Part shown: in pieces, positions 11,739 to 22,587 of the stretch
Layout of the letters: each line of letters starts with the position of its first letter
How positions within the stretch are numbered: the first letter of the stretch is position 1
Assembly (NCBI GenBank): GCA_039583875.1
Contig: CM077166.1
Span: 94,210,094 to 94,274,093 of the forward strand
Direction of reading: 5' to 3'
DNA from: Platanthera guangdongensis
Lineage: Eukaryota > Streptophyta > Magnoliopsida > Asparagales > Orchidaceae
DNA length: 64,000 bases
The notes under the pieces: generated by a model
The model's database searches: none
Seen by the model: only the letters and a program-made list of their open reading frames with translations
Told to the model about the DNA's origin: nothing
Translations under genes and position numbers: made by a program

Positions 11739-13583
11739 CGCATACACCTGCTAATCCCACACAGAGAGAAGTCAAAAGAAGGTTAATTTAAAATATAATG
11801 TGACTACCTGAAGTGAACTCGCGAACACCTGCTAATCTCTGTAAAAGAGAAGTCAAAAGCCGGTAAATTTAAAATATATTGTGAGTACCTGAATTGAACT
11901 CACAAACACCTACTAATCTCTACAAAGGAGATGTGAAAAGTGGGTAAATTTAAAATGTAATCTGAGTACCAGAAGTGAACTCGCGAGCACTTGTTCATCT
12001 GTGCAAAGGGATGTGAAAAGCAGGTAAATTTAAAATATAATGTGAGTACCTGAAGTGACCTCCTGAACAATTGCTAATCTCTGCAAAAGAGAAGTCAAAA
12101 GCACGTAAATTTAAAACATAACTTGAGTACATGAAGTGAACACCTGAACACTAGCTAATCTCTGCAAAAGCGAATTCAAAAGAAGGTAAATTGTAAATAT
12201 AAAGCGTCTACCTAAAGTGAACTCCTGAATACATGCTTATCTCTGCCAAAGAGAAGTGAAAAAAGGAAAATTTAAAATTTAATGTGAGTAGATGAAGTGA
12301 TCTCGCGAACCCCCACTAATCTCTGTAATGAAGAAGTTAAATGCAGGTAAATTTAAAATATAATGCGAATAGCATATGTGAACTCACGAACAACAGCTAA
12401 TCTCTACAAAAGAGAAATTAAAAGCATGTAAATTTAAAATATAACACGAGTACCTGAAGTGAACTCGCGAACACATGCTAATCTTTGTAAAAATGATGTC
12501 AAAAGAAGGTAGATTTAAAATATAACATGACTACATAAAGAAAACCCATGAACACCTGCTAATATATAGAAAAGAGAAGTCAAAATAGGTAAATATAAAA
12601 TATAACACGAGTATCTGAGGTGAACTCGTGAACACTTGCTAATCTCCGTAAAAGAGAAGTCAAAAGAATGTAAATTTAAAATATAACTCGAGTACCTGAA
12701 GTGAACTCGTGAACACTTACTAATCTCTTCTAAAGAGAAGTCAAAAGAAGGTAAATTTGAAATGTAATGCGAGTACCTTATGTGAACTTGTGAAATCCTC
12801 CTAATCTCTGGGAAAGAGAAGTCAAAAGCTGGCAAATTTAAAATATAAAGCATGCACCTGAAGTGAACTCCCGAACACCTTCTTATCTCTGTTAAAGAGT
12901 AGTAAAAAGTTAAATTTAAAATGTAACTCTAGTAGATGAAGTGAACTCGTGAACACCTGCAAATCTATGCAAAGGAAATGTCAAAAGAGGATAAATTTAA
13001 AATACAATGCATGTTCCAAATATGAGCTCACAAACACCTCTAATTAATGCAAAAAAGTATCAAAAGCAGACAAATTTAAAATATAATGTGAGTTCCTAAA
13101 GTGAACTTGCGCACACTTGCTAATCTCTATCAAAAAGATGTCAAAAGAAGGTAAATTTAAAATATAACACGAGTACCTAAAGAAAACTCTCAAAAACATA
13201 CAAATCTCTTCAAAAGAGAAGTCAAAAGCAGGTAAAATGTAACGTGAGTACCTGAAGTGAACTAGTGCATAACTACTAATCTCTTCAAAAGAGAAGTCAA
13301 AAGAGGGTAAATTTAATATATAACGTGAGTACCTGAAGTGAACTTACGAACACCTGTTAATCTCTGCCAAAGAGAAGTCAAAAAAAGGTATATTTAAAAT
13401 TTAACACGAGTAGCGGAATTGAACACGCGAACAACTTGTAATCTCTGCAAAATTAAAGGTAAAAGAAGGTAAACTTAAAATATAACTTGAGTAGCTGAAG
13501 TGAACATGTGAACACCTGCAAATCTGTGGAAAGGAGAAGTTAGAAGCAGGTAAATTAAAAATATAACGCAAGTACCTGAAGTG
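11739..13583 (+). repeat. 81-bp satellite, block 2
   Basis: About 23 monomers continuing the array after Gypsy-1. Monomers vary mostly at CpG positions (TCGCGA, TCACGA and TCGTGA; ACGCGA, ATGCGA and ACGTGA). A variant with AAGAAAAC in place of AAGTGAAC occurs near 12531 and 13170. The block ends where the truncated copia LTR begins. Since 81 is 27 codons, long minus-strand open frames arise; they are not genes. Confidence 0.93.
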
Positions 13584-14958
13584 AATTCATCGTGTATAAT
13601 TATCCACACCCGTCGAATCCATCGTTTATACTTAGGGAAAATCCGCTGAAGAATTGAAAAATCTGTTAAGTAAAATTCGTCGAGTATCATTGTAAATACT
13701 CGTCGAATTCATCTAATATATCTAACGATACTCGCCGAATTCGTCGAATATGCTAAGTGATACATGCCAAATTCGTTGAGTCCAGTCGATGCTACTTCTC
13801 TAGGTTTTTCCATGTATAATTCGTCGAGTATCAAAGAGTTGAGTGTGCTGAGTTAACTCGACGATATTCAACGAATGCATCCTTTGGTGTTGAGTGAGCA
13901 AAAGTGTTGAGTGCAATGACGTTGAGTGTGTTGAGTCTTTCAGCCGATACACAACGAATTCATCGAGTATACCTGCTAATACTCGATGAATTCATCGAGT
14001 AAGACTCCTCGCCATGGCGTTGAGTGACCAGCCGGCCTGGGATAATTTGGCTATATCATTTTTGTCGTATATCAAGTTTTAATCAACGAGTATCATTATG
14101 ATACTCGACGATACTCGATGAACTTGACTTGGTCATTTGTCCGATAATTTCTTCTTCCAGTCACAGGTTGGGCCGACCATGCACAATACCTTCTTGTTTC
14201 ATTCTTTGAAATATTATTTATATCGTTAGATGAAATATCTCTATAATATCTAGGGATATTTCTCTTAATTGCTAATCCTGGTGTTGTTCTAATTTGCTCT
14301 CCTACTCAAAATGAGAAAAGTTTCCAAATTAGCGATCGTCGTCTTCCTATGGGTACACGGATTTCCGATCAGCTGACAACCACAAGGACTGCAAGATCTG
14401 ATCTTTCGCTATGTATACTTCTAGATTGCTGCCATCTAAAGACTCATATTTCTCCAGATTTAGACAAGTGAAGATTCAAGTTTCAAAATTTAAAGATTTC
14501 AAGTTTTTGAGTTCTACAAGTTCATGATCCAATATTTTCGAGAACGTCTGACTAAAGTCTTCAGATAAAATATAATATTGGTGTAACATTTATTTTCCCT
14601 TGTAGTAGAATTTTTTCTGAGTTTATAGATCCGTTTGTTGATCGAGTGAGTAGATATGTTTGTGGATCGAGTGTGTAAATCTGGTTGTGGATTGAATTGT
14701 AGGATGGGTTTTTCTCCGAGTGGTAGGAGCACGCTCTTTGAGTTGTAGGAGTTAAGCCTTCGAGGTGTAAGATTTGACAAAATCTAGCTCTTTGTGATAG
14801 ATATGCGAGGCTGGAAAGTGGACGTACCCAACTCGGGGAACCACAATAAATCTCTTTGTTTTTGTGCTTGTTTTTAAGTTATTTTTATTCCGCAAAAAGA
14901 CACAAACATCAAATATTCACCCCCTCTAGGTGATTTAGGTAGATGCTAGATAATTTCA
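13584..14958 (+). repeat. 5' LTR of copia element (left-truncated)
   Basis: Aligns with 25485-26875 of the right LTR. The first ~323 bases of the full LTR (25162-25484) are absent here. It contains many ACTCG(T/A)CGAATTCGTCGAGTAT-type inverted repeats, including a palindrome near 14086-14106 (CGAGTATCAT, T, ATGATACTCG). It ends with the CCCAACTCGGGGAACCAC and TTCACCCCCTCTAGG blocks and TTTCA. Confidence 0.88.
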
Positions 14959-14980
14959 ATTGGTATCACAGGCAGGTTTT
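14959..14980 (+). other. Primer binding site, tRNA-iMet type
   Basis: ATTGGTATCACAGGCAGGTT directly follows the LTR and matches the complement of plant initiator tRNA-Met with two or three differences. Confidence 0.85.
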
Positions 14981-15079
14981 GTTCAGTAAGGCTAACACCG
15001 TAAACAAGATCCTTGATCTAGTATTTAGAGATTATGCATATTCACCATGGACAGAAGCAAAGACATGTAATCTATTAAG

Positions 15080-16096
15080 TTGTTTGTATGCATGGAAGAG
15101 AACTTTCCCATGTGGAAAGAAAGAGTCAGGTTCTTCATGGAACGTACGCATCCCAGAATATTCCAGATTGTGGAAGAAGGACTGCATGTTCCTACACAAC
15201 CATCAGCTCTGAACCTAGCTATATTGATTCCCAAGAAGATGATGGATTTAATGAAGGATGAAGTTTCTTTGGAATCCTTGGATAAGAAACCGAAGAACAT
15301 CATTGCAAGCATAGTGGACGAGTCTATGCACCAAAACTTATTCCACTGTAAGTCTGTTAAGAAAATGTGGGATTGCTTAGTAGTTCTGATGGAATGGACC
15401 GAAGAAGTTCAATACGATCGAAGATCTTTACTGAATCAAGATTACGAAGCATTTAAGAAAGTATAGAGTGACACTATTATTGATAGCTTCGAAAAAATTT
15501 TCAAGATCGTCAACGGCCTCAGGAACTATGGTCGCACATTCACTAATGGCAGTATCAACGACAAATTTCTAAGATCCCTGACTAAGGATTGGGATACCAA
15601 AATTGTTGCTATTAGGGAATTTGGGAAGTTGCCAAAAATCATCCCACAGAACCTGTTCGGGAAGCTGCTCTCCTGCGAGCTTCAAATGAACACCTGAAAG
15701 AAGGAGGAGCATAACACTAGAACTTCATGTAGAGACAAGTCAGTTGCTTTGAAGGATGAAGGTTCTAGAAAATTTAAAGCTATGTCACCCGTAAGGACAC
15801 GAGCTCTAGATACTCATGAAGACTCTGAGCCAAGCATTTTAGGCTCCGAGCTATCTAACGGAGAGTTCTCCCTGATTTCCAAACAGTTCAAGAAACTGCG
15901 TAGCAAGAGGAGACAAATGAAAAGTCAGTCATCCTCTTCTGATTTTAGGAGATCATGTCATCACGGTGATCGAACAAAGAAAAGATACAATAAGGAGCAC
16001 AGGTATAAATCAAAATCGAACAAACAGTTTTCCTCTAACATTATTAGCTACTATTATAATAAGTCAGGACATGTGATTGCGTTGTGTCCCTATTAG
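15080..16096 (+). pseudogene. gag: Copia gag remnant
   Basis: Gag of the copia element in two pieces (15080-15466 and 15749-16096, same frame, stops between). The first piece has the N-terminal copia pattern of alternating hydrophobic and charged residues (FPMWKERVRFFME, then DLMKDE..). The second is Ser/Lys/Arg-rich and ends in a damaged zinc knuckle: SYYYNKSGHVIALCP near 16038-16094 keeps GH and the last Cys, but the first two Cys positions read Ser and Tyr. Each is one base from Cys. Not expected to bind RNA normally. Confidence 0.7.
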
Positions 16097-16099
16097 AAG

Positions 16100-17370
16100 A
16101 AGGATGGTTCCAAGAAGAAAGAAAAGAGATCCTTGAGGGAAAGTGAAAAGAAGAAAAGAGCTTCGTCTCCAAGAAGTCGAAGACTCTCAGTGATAGTGAC
16201 TCGAGTGAGTCGAGCTCAGCAAATGAGGAAGCCTACTTTGGGATTAAGGCACAATCAGACGTGGAAGTGGGCGACTCCGAGTACCACGGGAAGCTAAATT
16301 CATGCATAATACTATCCGAGTCTGAAACATTCACTAATGGTCATGAAGTCTATTATTCTAATGAGGACGAATCAGAATTGATGGCTCAACACGAGCACCT
16401 ATTAAAGGCTTTCAACAAATGTCGTAAGGTAGTCCGAAAGTAGTTAAAAGAGATTGCCTCTCACATGGCAGTGGAAACTAATCTAAAGGAAGAAATTGCA
16501 AAATTACTTCCTCTCAGAGATGAAGTCCACTCCTTGAAAGAGGAACTCATGGACTCCACTGAGATATTGAGTGTGAAAGAAAAATATCTTGATGAGCTGG
16601 AAGAAAAACTCACGGTGGAGAGAAAACTCGTTGAGAGTTTCTCTAAGCCGAAGACTGTTCTCCCTCTCATTTATGAGTTCTCAGCTCCAAATAAGGGTAG
16701 TGGCATTGACCACGTAACTGGAAAGGGTATGGATGCCAAGAAAGCCAGTGCTAATGAAAATGTGAAGGCACCCATGGGTCAACTCTAGTTTAGGAAGGCA
16801 ATCTTCCCGACGAATAAGTTTGACCTTAAGTCATCCTGTGGTCATCATTTTCGGCCTACTTATGTAGAGCCCAAGAACAGATAGCACGGATGGACCCATC
16901 CTGTGACTATGGTGCCAATGTTTTCAAAGCACCATTTGAAGAAATTCAGATGAAGAGTTATGGTCCATATGTCCATGGACAGAATAATAAGAAGGCATCA
17001 AAAGGCAAAAATGATGTACCTACGTTAAGGAGATTGGGAGCTTCTGTGTATGCTACAAGCAGGATGCCTCCACCTCAAAGAATGCTTCCCCTACTAGACC
17101 TCACCTCCAAAATGTAATGCAGGAGTACTAGAGAAGGTTCAATAGGTTTGATTGTTGGTGCTGCAGCAAAATTAGTCATTTTGGAATAGAATGTTATTAT
17201 AACACAACTAATTATGTAACCCCATGAGTTAGCAATGCGAGATCGACCAATCGCAAGGTTAATGTTCCTAGTGGTGTTAAGTTGACCAGGAACAAAGGAC
17301 CCAAATACATTTCGGTTCCTAAGGTAATGTGAATTCCCTCTGTATGAATGTCCAAAGGCCAACAAAAATC
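16100..17370 (+). pseudogene. Copia gag-protease linker region, decayed
   Basis: Broken coding sequence between gag and protease. The piece at 16465-16788 encodes a Leu/Glu/Lys-rich stretch with heptad spacing (likely coiled coil). The pieces at 16261-16443 and 16890-17117 are open but unrecognised. Sireviruses often have an extended, coiled-coil-bearing Gag tail, so this may be part of the same protein. Frames shift several times. Confidence 0.45.
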
Positions 17371-18400
17371 TGATCTGGTATTTACACAGTGGATGCTCTC
17401 GGCACATGACCGGGTCAAGAAGACATATACATGAGTATACCACAATCGAAGACGAACCAAAAGTGATCTTTAGAGGGTCGGATAGGGGAACAACAAAAGG
17501 CTATCGTATGATTTCCAACAACACAGTCTCTTTCACAAACGTAGCATATGTTGATGGATTATACCATAATTTTATAAGCATAAGTCAGCTATATGATATA
17601 GGCTACATCGTTGAGTTCTGCAAGCACAAGTGCTTGATAAAATCATCTGCAAATCTATGGACGGTCTTAACAGGCACTCAGAGTAGAAATATTTTTTGTT
17701 TGAATTTTCTTTGCTTGGACAATTCTACCAAAGTGTGTTTTATGGCTAAAAGTAGTGCGTCTCTCTGTGACCAATGACACAAGAGATTAGCACATATTAA
17801 TTTCAAAAAAATAAATATGCTATTTTCTCACAACTTAGTGTATGATGCCCCCAACATTAAGTTCCTTAAAGAGATTCCATGTCACTCCTGTAAAACAGAT
17901 AAGGAGACAAGGGCTACCATCAATGACATTGCTGAGAAGGATTCTTCAAGAAGTTTATACTTACTTCATATATGTACATATTTGGTCCTATGCTTATTCA
18001 CAGCTTAGGAGGTAAGGTTTATACATTAGTAATTGTTGATGACTACTCACATTTTACTTGGGTGTTCTTTCAGAAACACAAGTTAGACACCTTTGACTGT
18101 TTCAGTAATTTTGTCCGGCAAATTCAGAATGAATTGAACAGCTCGGTGGTCCAAATCAGAAGTGACCATGGAACAGAATTTAAGTCTTGTGCCATGACAG
18201 AATTTTGTAGAAGTCAAGTTATCTTTCATGAGTTTTCCTCCTCATGAACTCAACAGTAAAATGGAGTTGTTGAGAGAAGGAATAGAACCCTAATTGAAAC
18301 ATGTACAACTATGTTGAACGACACTTCACTTCCGGAGTACTTCTAGTCTGAAGCAGTCAACACGGCAGATCACAAGCAAAACAAAGCACTTATCAACAAA
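17371..18400 (+). pseudogene. pol: Copia protease and integrase remnant
   Basis: The protease signature is at 17376-17414 (SGCSRHMTG); the catalytic Asp of the expected DSG triad is His (CAC at 17385-17387), so it would be inactive. GAG-pre-integrase-like sequence follows to about 17900. The integrase core has VIVDDYSHFTWVFF near 18030-18070 and IRSDHGTEF near 18155-18182, then an ERRNRTLIETC segment near 18270-18305. In-frame stops and at least one frame change (between 17817 and 17972) are present. Confidence 0.8.
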
Positions 18401-18990
18401 AGCTATCATAAGACCCCCTATGAGCTATTTGAAGGGAAGAAAACTGATTGTATCCTATTTTAGAATCTTTGGAAGTAAATGCTTCGTACTTAATAATGGG
18501 AAGTATTACCCCACAAAGTTTAGTGAAAAATATTTTGAAGGTATTTTTGTAGGTTATAGTAGCCATAGTAAGGCATATAGGATTTTTAATAATAAAACTA
18601 TGGTTGTAAAAGAGTCAATAAATGTTGTATTTGACGAGACCAGCCTGCTCCAAATAAGCTCGTCTAGTGTTATTGGTGCATATGTAGGTACCAGGTTCAA
18701 GGAACTATGCCTGGTTGAAGTTGTCAAGGAAGAAGCTCCATGCTCTATCAAGATCGTCGATCCAGGCTTGGTGGATGAAGAACCGCTAGACGAAGAAATG
18801 CTTCAACGTCCGAAGGATGAACCAAATACTACATACCCTACTGGGGAAGTGCTAGAAATCTAGTCTTCAGACACCTAAGAGATCACACAGTTGATCAGAT
18901 AATCGGAGAGCCAGACAACGGTGTGTGAACCAAAACAGGTACTGCTAATGAATTTATGCATCTTAGTTTGCTGTCTCAGGTTGAGACGGA
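18401..18990 (+). pseudogene. Copia integrase C-terminal region
   Basis: Open piece 18420-18863 contains the GSKCFVLNN..KFSEKYFEGIFVGYSSHSKAYR-type segment (18470-18580) that follows the integrase core in copia polyproteins. An acidic linker leads toward reverse transcriptase. It ends at a TAG near 18861, after which the frame decays until RT. Confidence 0.7.
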
Positions 18991-20530
18991 GAAGTTTGAA
19001 GAGGCAAACAAGGATGCTTCTTGGATACTAGCAATACAAGATGAGATCAATTACTTTGAACATTGCAAAGTCTGGGAGTTCGTACCCAGTACCAAGGGAT
19101 AGAACGTGATCGACACCAAGTGGATCTTCAGAAACAAGCTGTACGAGAATGGATTCATCATCAAGAACAAAGCCAGACTTTTAGCACAATGATATCGGCA
19201 AAAAGAAGGGATTGACATTGACCAGACCTTTACTCCAATGGCTAGGCTCGAGGCGATCAGGTAGTTTCTTGCATATGCTGCACTCAAAGGCATCACTATC
19301 TACCAAAAGGATGTGAAGTCAACATTCCTCAATGGAAATCTAAAAGAGAAAGTATACGTAGAGCAACCCCCAGGTTTTTTTAATTCCAATTTCCCTGATT
19401 ATGTTTATTCGTTAAATAAAGCCATATATGGCCTGAAACAAGCACCAAGAGCTTGGTATGAGACGTTGCCTACCATTATTCTTGAGAACAAGTTCACAAG
19501 GGGAAATATAGACAAGTCATTATTTCTTATGGAAGTAAAAGGAAAGATTCTATTAGTGCAAATCAATGTGGATGATATCTTCTTTGTCTCTACGGAAGAC
19601 AACCATTGAAAAATGTTTTCCAAACTTATGCAAGGGAAGTTTGAAATGAGAAGTATGGGGGAGCTGATTAATTTCTTAGAACTTTAGGTGAATAAATCTG
19701 AAGATGGAATTTTCATCTCTCAAATGAAGTTCACCAAGGAGTTTCTTAATAAATTCAGAATGGAGAATGCAACATCTATGAGGACTCCAATGGGTTTAAC
19801 TGTGTCTTTAGACAATGATGAGAAAGGGAAACCTTTTGATGAAACCAAGGACAGAAGCATAATTGGATCCTTGCTCTACCTCACTACCAGTAGACCAGAT
19901 ATAATGTTTTCAACCGACGCTTGCGCTATATTTCTGGTGAACTAAAAGGAATCTCATTATGTCACAGCAAAGTGAATTTTTAGATACCTTAAGAGTACAC
20001 CCAATCTTGGCTTGTGGTACATGAGAAATAATGATGTCAAGCTAATTGGCTTTTTAGATGCCAATTTTGCAGGAATCGGGGATGAGAGGAAAAGAACTTT
20101 TGGGACATGCTAATTCCTCGGAAGACTACTTATATCATTAAGTAGTAAGAAGCAGAATTGTGTGGTAACTTCCACTACCGAGTCAGAGTATATCCCTGCG
20201 AGTAATTTTTGTGCACAGATGCTATGGATCTAGAATCAACTAGAAGACTATAATTTGAAGTTCAGAGAGATTCCAATGTATTGTGACTCATCCAGCACAA
20301 TAGTGATCGTAAACAATCCAGTCTCCCAAAGCCGGATAAAGCACAACGAGGTGCGCTTTCACTTCATCCGGGAATATGTGGAGAATAAGAACATAGCCCT
20401 TAGCTATGTCCCGACGGACAAGCAGGTCGTAGATATTTTCACGAAGCCATTGAACAAGGCCAAGTTCTTGTTTTTCAAAACGGAACTAGGTATGTTGAAT
20501 ATTAACTCCAGCAGAAGTCCAAGGAAGTAG
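18991..20530 (+). pseudogene. pol: Copia reverse transcriptase and RNase H remnant
   Basis: RT begins near 19060 with a W..A...E..A pattern and continues with WIFRNKLYENG, KARLLAQ and QTFTPMARLEAIR. KDVKSTFLNG (near 19305-19335) and YGLKQAPRAWY (near 19425-19460) follow. The catalytic motif reads INVDDIFF near 19562-19585, with Asn where Tyr is usual. RNase H includes MYCDSSS (20276 onward) and ends with DIFTKPLNKAKF near 20430-20470 and a stop at 20528-20530. Several in-frame stops (for example 19190, 19263, 19606, 19686). Non-functional. Confidence 0.88.
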
Positions 20531-20768
20531 AAGATCTCTCGGGAACTACTTCAAAAAGAAGAAAATTATCCAAAGGAAAATTCGGGGAATATCAGACGGA
20601 AATCCCGTCGATTCATCGGATATCAATGGATACACGCCGAATCAAATTCTACATCTGGTGAATCTCATTGAATTTAACTTGTAAAGAATTTCCTTCTTAA
20701 TATATTGGATCCGAAAAGCCGACGACAAATAAGTTACATGCCTTCTAGGCAAATCTGAAAATTATATA

Positions 20769-20771
<3 letters not shown>
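20531..20771 (+). other. Copia internal spacer after RNase H
   Basis: Untranslated stretch following pol, with a few GTCGATTCATCGGATATC-like units reminiscent of the LTR. No open frame or domain is recognisable. Confidence 0.4.

Positions 20772-20842
<71 letters not shown>
20772..20842. repeat. (AT)n microsatellite
   Basis: About 70 bp of pure AT dinucleotide repeat inside the copia spacer. A second AT tract lies at 22155-22225, so a 1.3-kb segment of unusual composition is bracketed by AT tracts. Confidence 0.97.
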
Positions 20843-20846
<4 letters not shown>

Positions 20847-21184
20847 TATATTAAAGAAGTAGTTTTGAATTGTAGAATCAGATCACGACCATTGAATATA
20901 AACCAAATATTTGATCGCAACCGTTGATCACAACAACGAATTAGGACCGTTCATATTTTTTCTTAGGTCTCCTAAACCTATATAGTGTCTCTCAAATCAA
21001 TATATGTTTAAAGGGCAACCCACAACCCGCCGGCCCAGTCCAAAATAAAGCACAAACACTGCTTGAAAAGCCAATAAGGGAAGCAAAGCAAGAGAAACAA
21101 CTAGCCAGTTTTGGGCCTCCAAGAAAATCATTTATTCTACAATAGCGCGGCCTAATATATAGCCAAAATACATATGTCGACTGG
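20843..21184. other. Unassigned segment in copia spacer
   Basis: AT-rich, then mixed sequence without open frames. Contains partially repeated phrases (GATCACGACCATTGA and GATCGCAACCGTTGATC near 20881-20930). No family recognised; it may be part of an insertion bounded by the two AT tracts. Confidence 0.3.
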
Positions 21185-21710
21185 TAGTGTGGGACTAAAT
21201 TCCGCCTGGGATTAATACAATCCTAGGTGGGATTAATTACTTGGGATTAATCCCAACATGATTAAATCCCGCCTAACGTTTAGGCGGGATTTAATCCCGT
21301 TGTGATTAAATACCGAATTTAATCCCGGGATCGCTGGGATTAAATCTTGCCTCTAAGTTAGGCGGGATTTTATCGCAGGGATTAAATCCCGCACTTAGGC
21401 GGGATTTAATCCCACCTATATACGGGATTAAATCCCGGGATTTAATTCCCCCTAATTGCGGGATTAAATCGCGGATTTAATCCCAGCGGTATTAAATCCC
21501 GCCTCTAAGTTAGGCGGGATTTAATCCCAAGGATTAAATCCCACACTTAGGCGGGATTAAATCCCGCCTAAGTCCTGGATTTAATCCCAGGCGGGATTAA
21601 ATCACGCAATTACGCTGGATTTAATTCCGCCTAACTGCGGGATTTAATCCTAGGCGGGATTAAATCCCGCCTGCTTAGGCGGGGATTAAATCCCTCCTAA
21701 GTCCCAGCCC
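21185..21710. repeat. Dense array of GGGATTTAATCCC palindromes
   Basis: Over about 525 bp the motif GGGATTAAATCCC or GGGATTTAATCCC, itself palindromic, recurs more than twenty times. It alternates with GCCTAAG and CTTAGGC units that pair with each other, for example CCCGCCTAAGTTAGGCGGG-type stems. The unit length is irregular (about 20-45 bp). The strand could fold into many alternative hairpins. No gene. Confidence 0.9.
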
Positions 21711-22127
21711 GCTAGGGGAGGGCACCGCCTGCCCCATGGCCGAACCGCCTGCCAGGAGTCATGCGGTTCCCTCCTTGATATAGGTCGAAAGGGCGTCGGG
21801 GGCAGGCGCAGCCCGTCGCGGGGCAGGCGCAACCTGCCGTGGGGCGGTCGTAGCCCCGGCTGCAACCGAAGGGTGTCGGGGGGCGGGCGCTGACGCCGGG
21901 GTGCGGGCATAGCCCGGGCGCAGCCCCGTGTCAGTCACTCGCATTGATGCGGGCGAAGCTCGCAACGACCCGCTGGGTATGGGTGAATCCCGCAATGACC
22001 CGTCGGGTGCGGGCGAAGCCCACCTTGTGCGAGCGAAGCATGTCAGGTGCGGGCGATGCCCGCCGTGTGCGGGCGAAGCAGGCTGGGTACTGTGGCGCGT
22101 AGTCATAGGGGAGGAGCCCCGTATCGG
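21711..22127. repeat. GC-rich degenerate tandem repeat
   Basis: GC-rich units of the type GTGCGGGCGAAGCCC repeat loosely with about 27-30 bp spacing, clearest at 21945-22090. Open frames on both strands reflect the composition and lack of TA-containing stops. No coding evidence. Confidence 0.7.
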
Positions 22128-22153
22128 GCACTAGCCGACAGTAGGCTCTGTAG

Positions 22154-22229
<76 letters not shown>

Positions 22230-22459
22230 GACTGTGCGGTTGCCCCCTTGTCCTATATATATGTATATATACATATATATATACATATATATATAGGACA
22301 AGGGGAAACCGCACAGTCTATTCGACGAAACCCTTGCCGATTTGCTGAAAACTGAAACCTGATAATTCGGCTCCCACGCAACTGGATCTTCTTCCTCTGG
22401 TGACCAAGGATTCGTTCTTCTTCGATTAGGGTTGTGAACCATGCACTAGCCGACAGTAG
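22128..22459. repeat. Foldback segment flanked by 17-bp direct repeats
   Basis: GCACTAGCCGACAGTAG occurs exactly at 22128-22144 and 22443-22459. Between them lie an AT tract (22155-22225), a long inverted repeat (arms about 22226-22260 and 22287-22322, one mismatch and one extra base, AT-rich loop) and 120 bp of ordinary sequence. This could be a foldback element, a tandem duplication, or a repair product. Confidence 0.75.
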
Positions 22460-22587
22460 CATCAAGGTTCTCTCGATGATTTCTCACAGTGGTGGATTCC
22501 TGAAAGCCAACAGTCGCAGATTCCATCATTCCAGAATTCCAGTGATATCAGATTTCAGTTCTCCAAGTCCAAATTTCAATTTTCTGC

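Noticed and set aside
12515..12853. Long minus-strand open frames in the satellite with a repeating YILNLPAFDFSFAEIS-type peptide (also at 27814, 28346, 28571, 36516, 39132, 39293).
   Set aside because: The monomer is 81 bp, exactly 27 codons, so a stop-free monomer gives a long open frame automatically. No start context, no conservation beyond the DNA repeat, and stops appear wherever monomers mutate.
11739..13583. Regularly spaced repeats that might suggest a CRISPR array.
   Set aside because: Monomers are contiguous with no unique spacers, the period is 81 bp, and the setting is a plant nuclear genome.
22128..22459. SINE flanked by a 17-bp target duplication.
   Set aside because: No internal RNA polymerase III boxes or A-rich tail were found; the foldback structure is more prominent.
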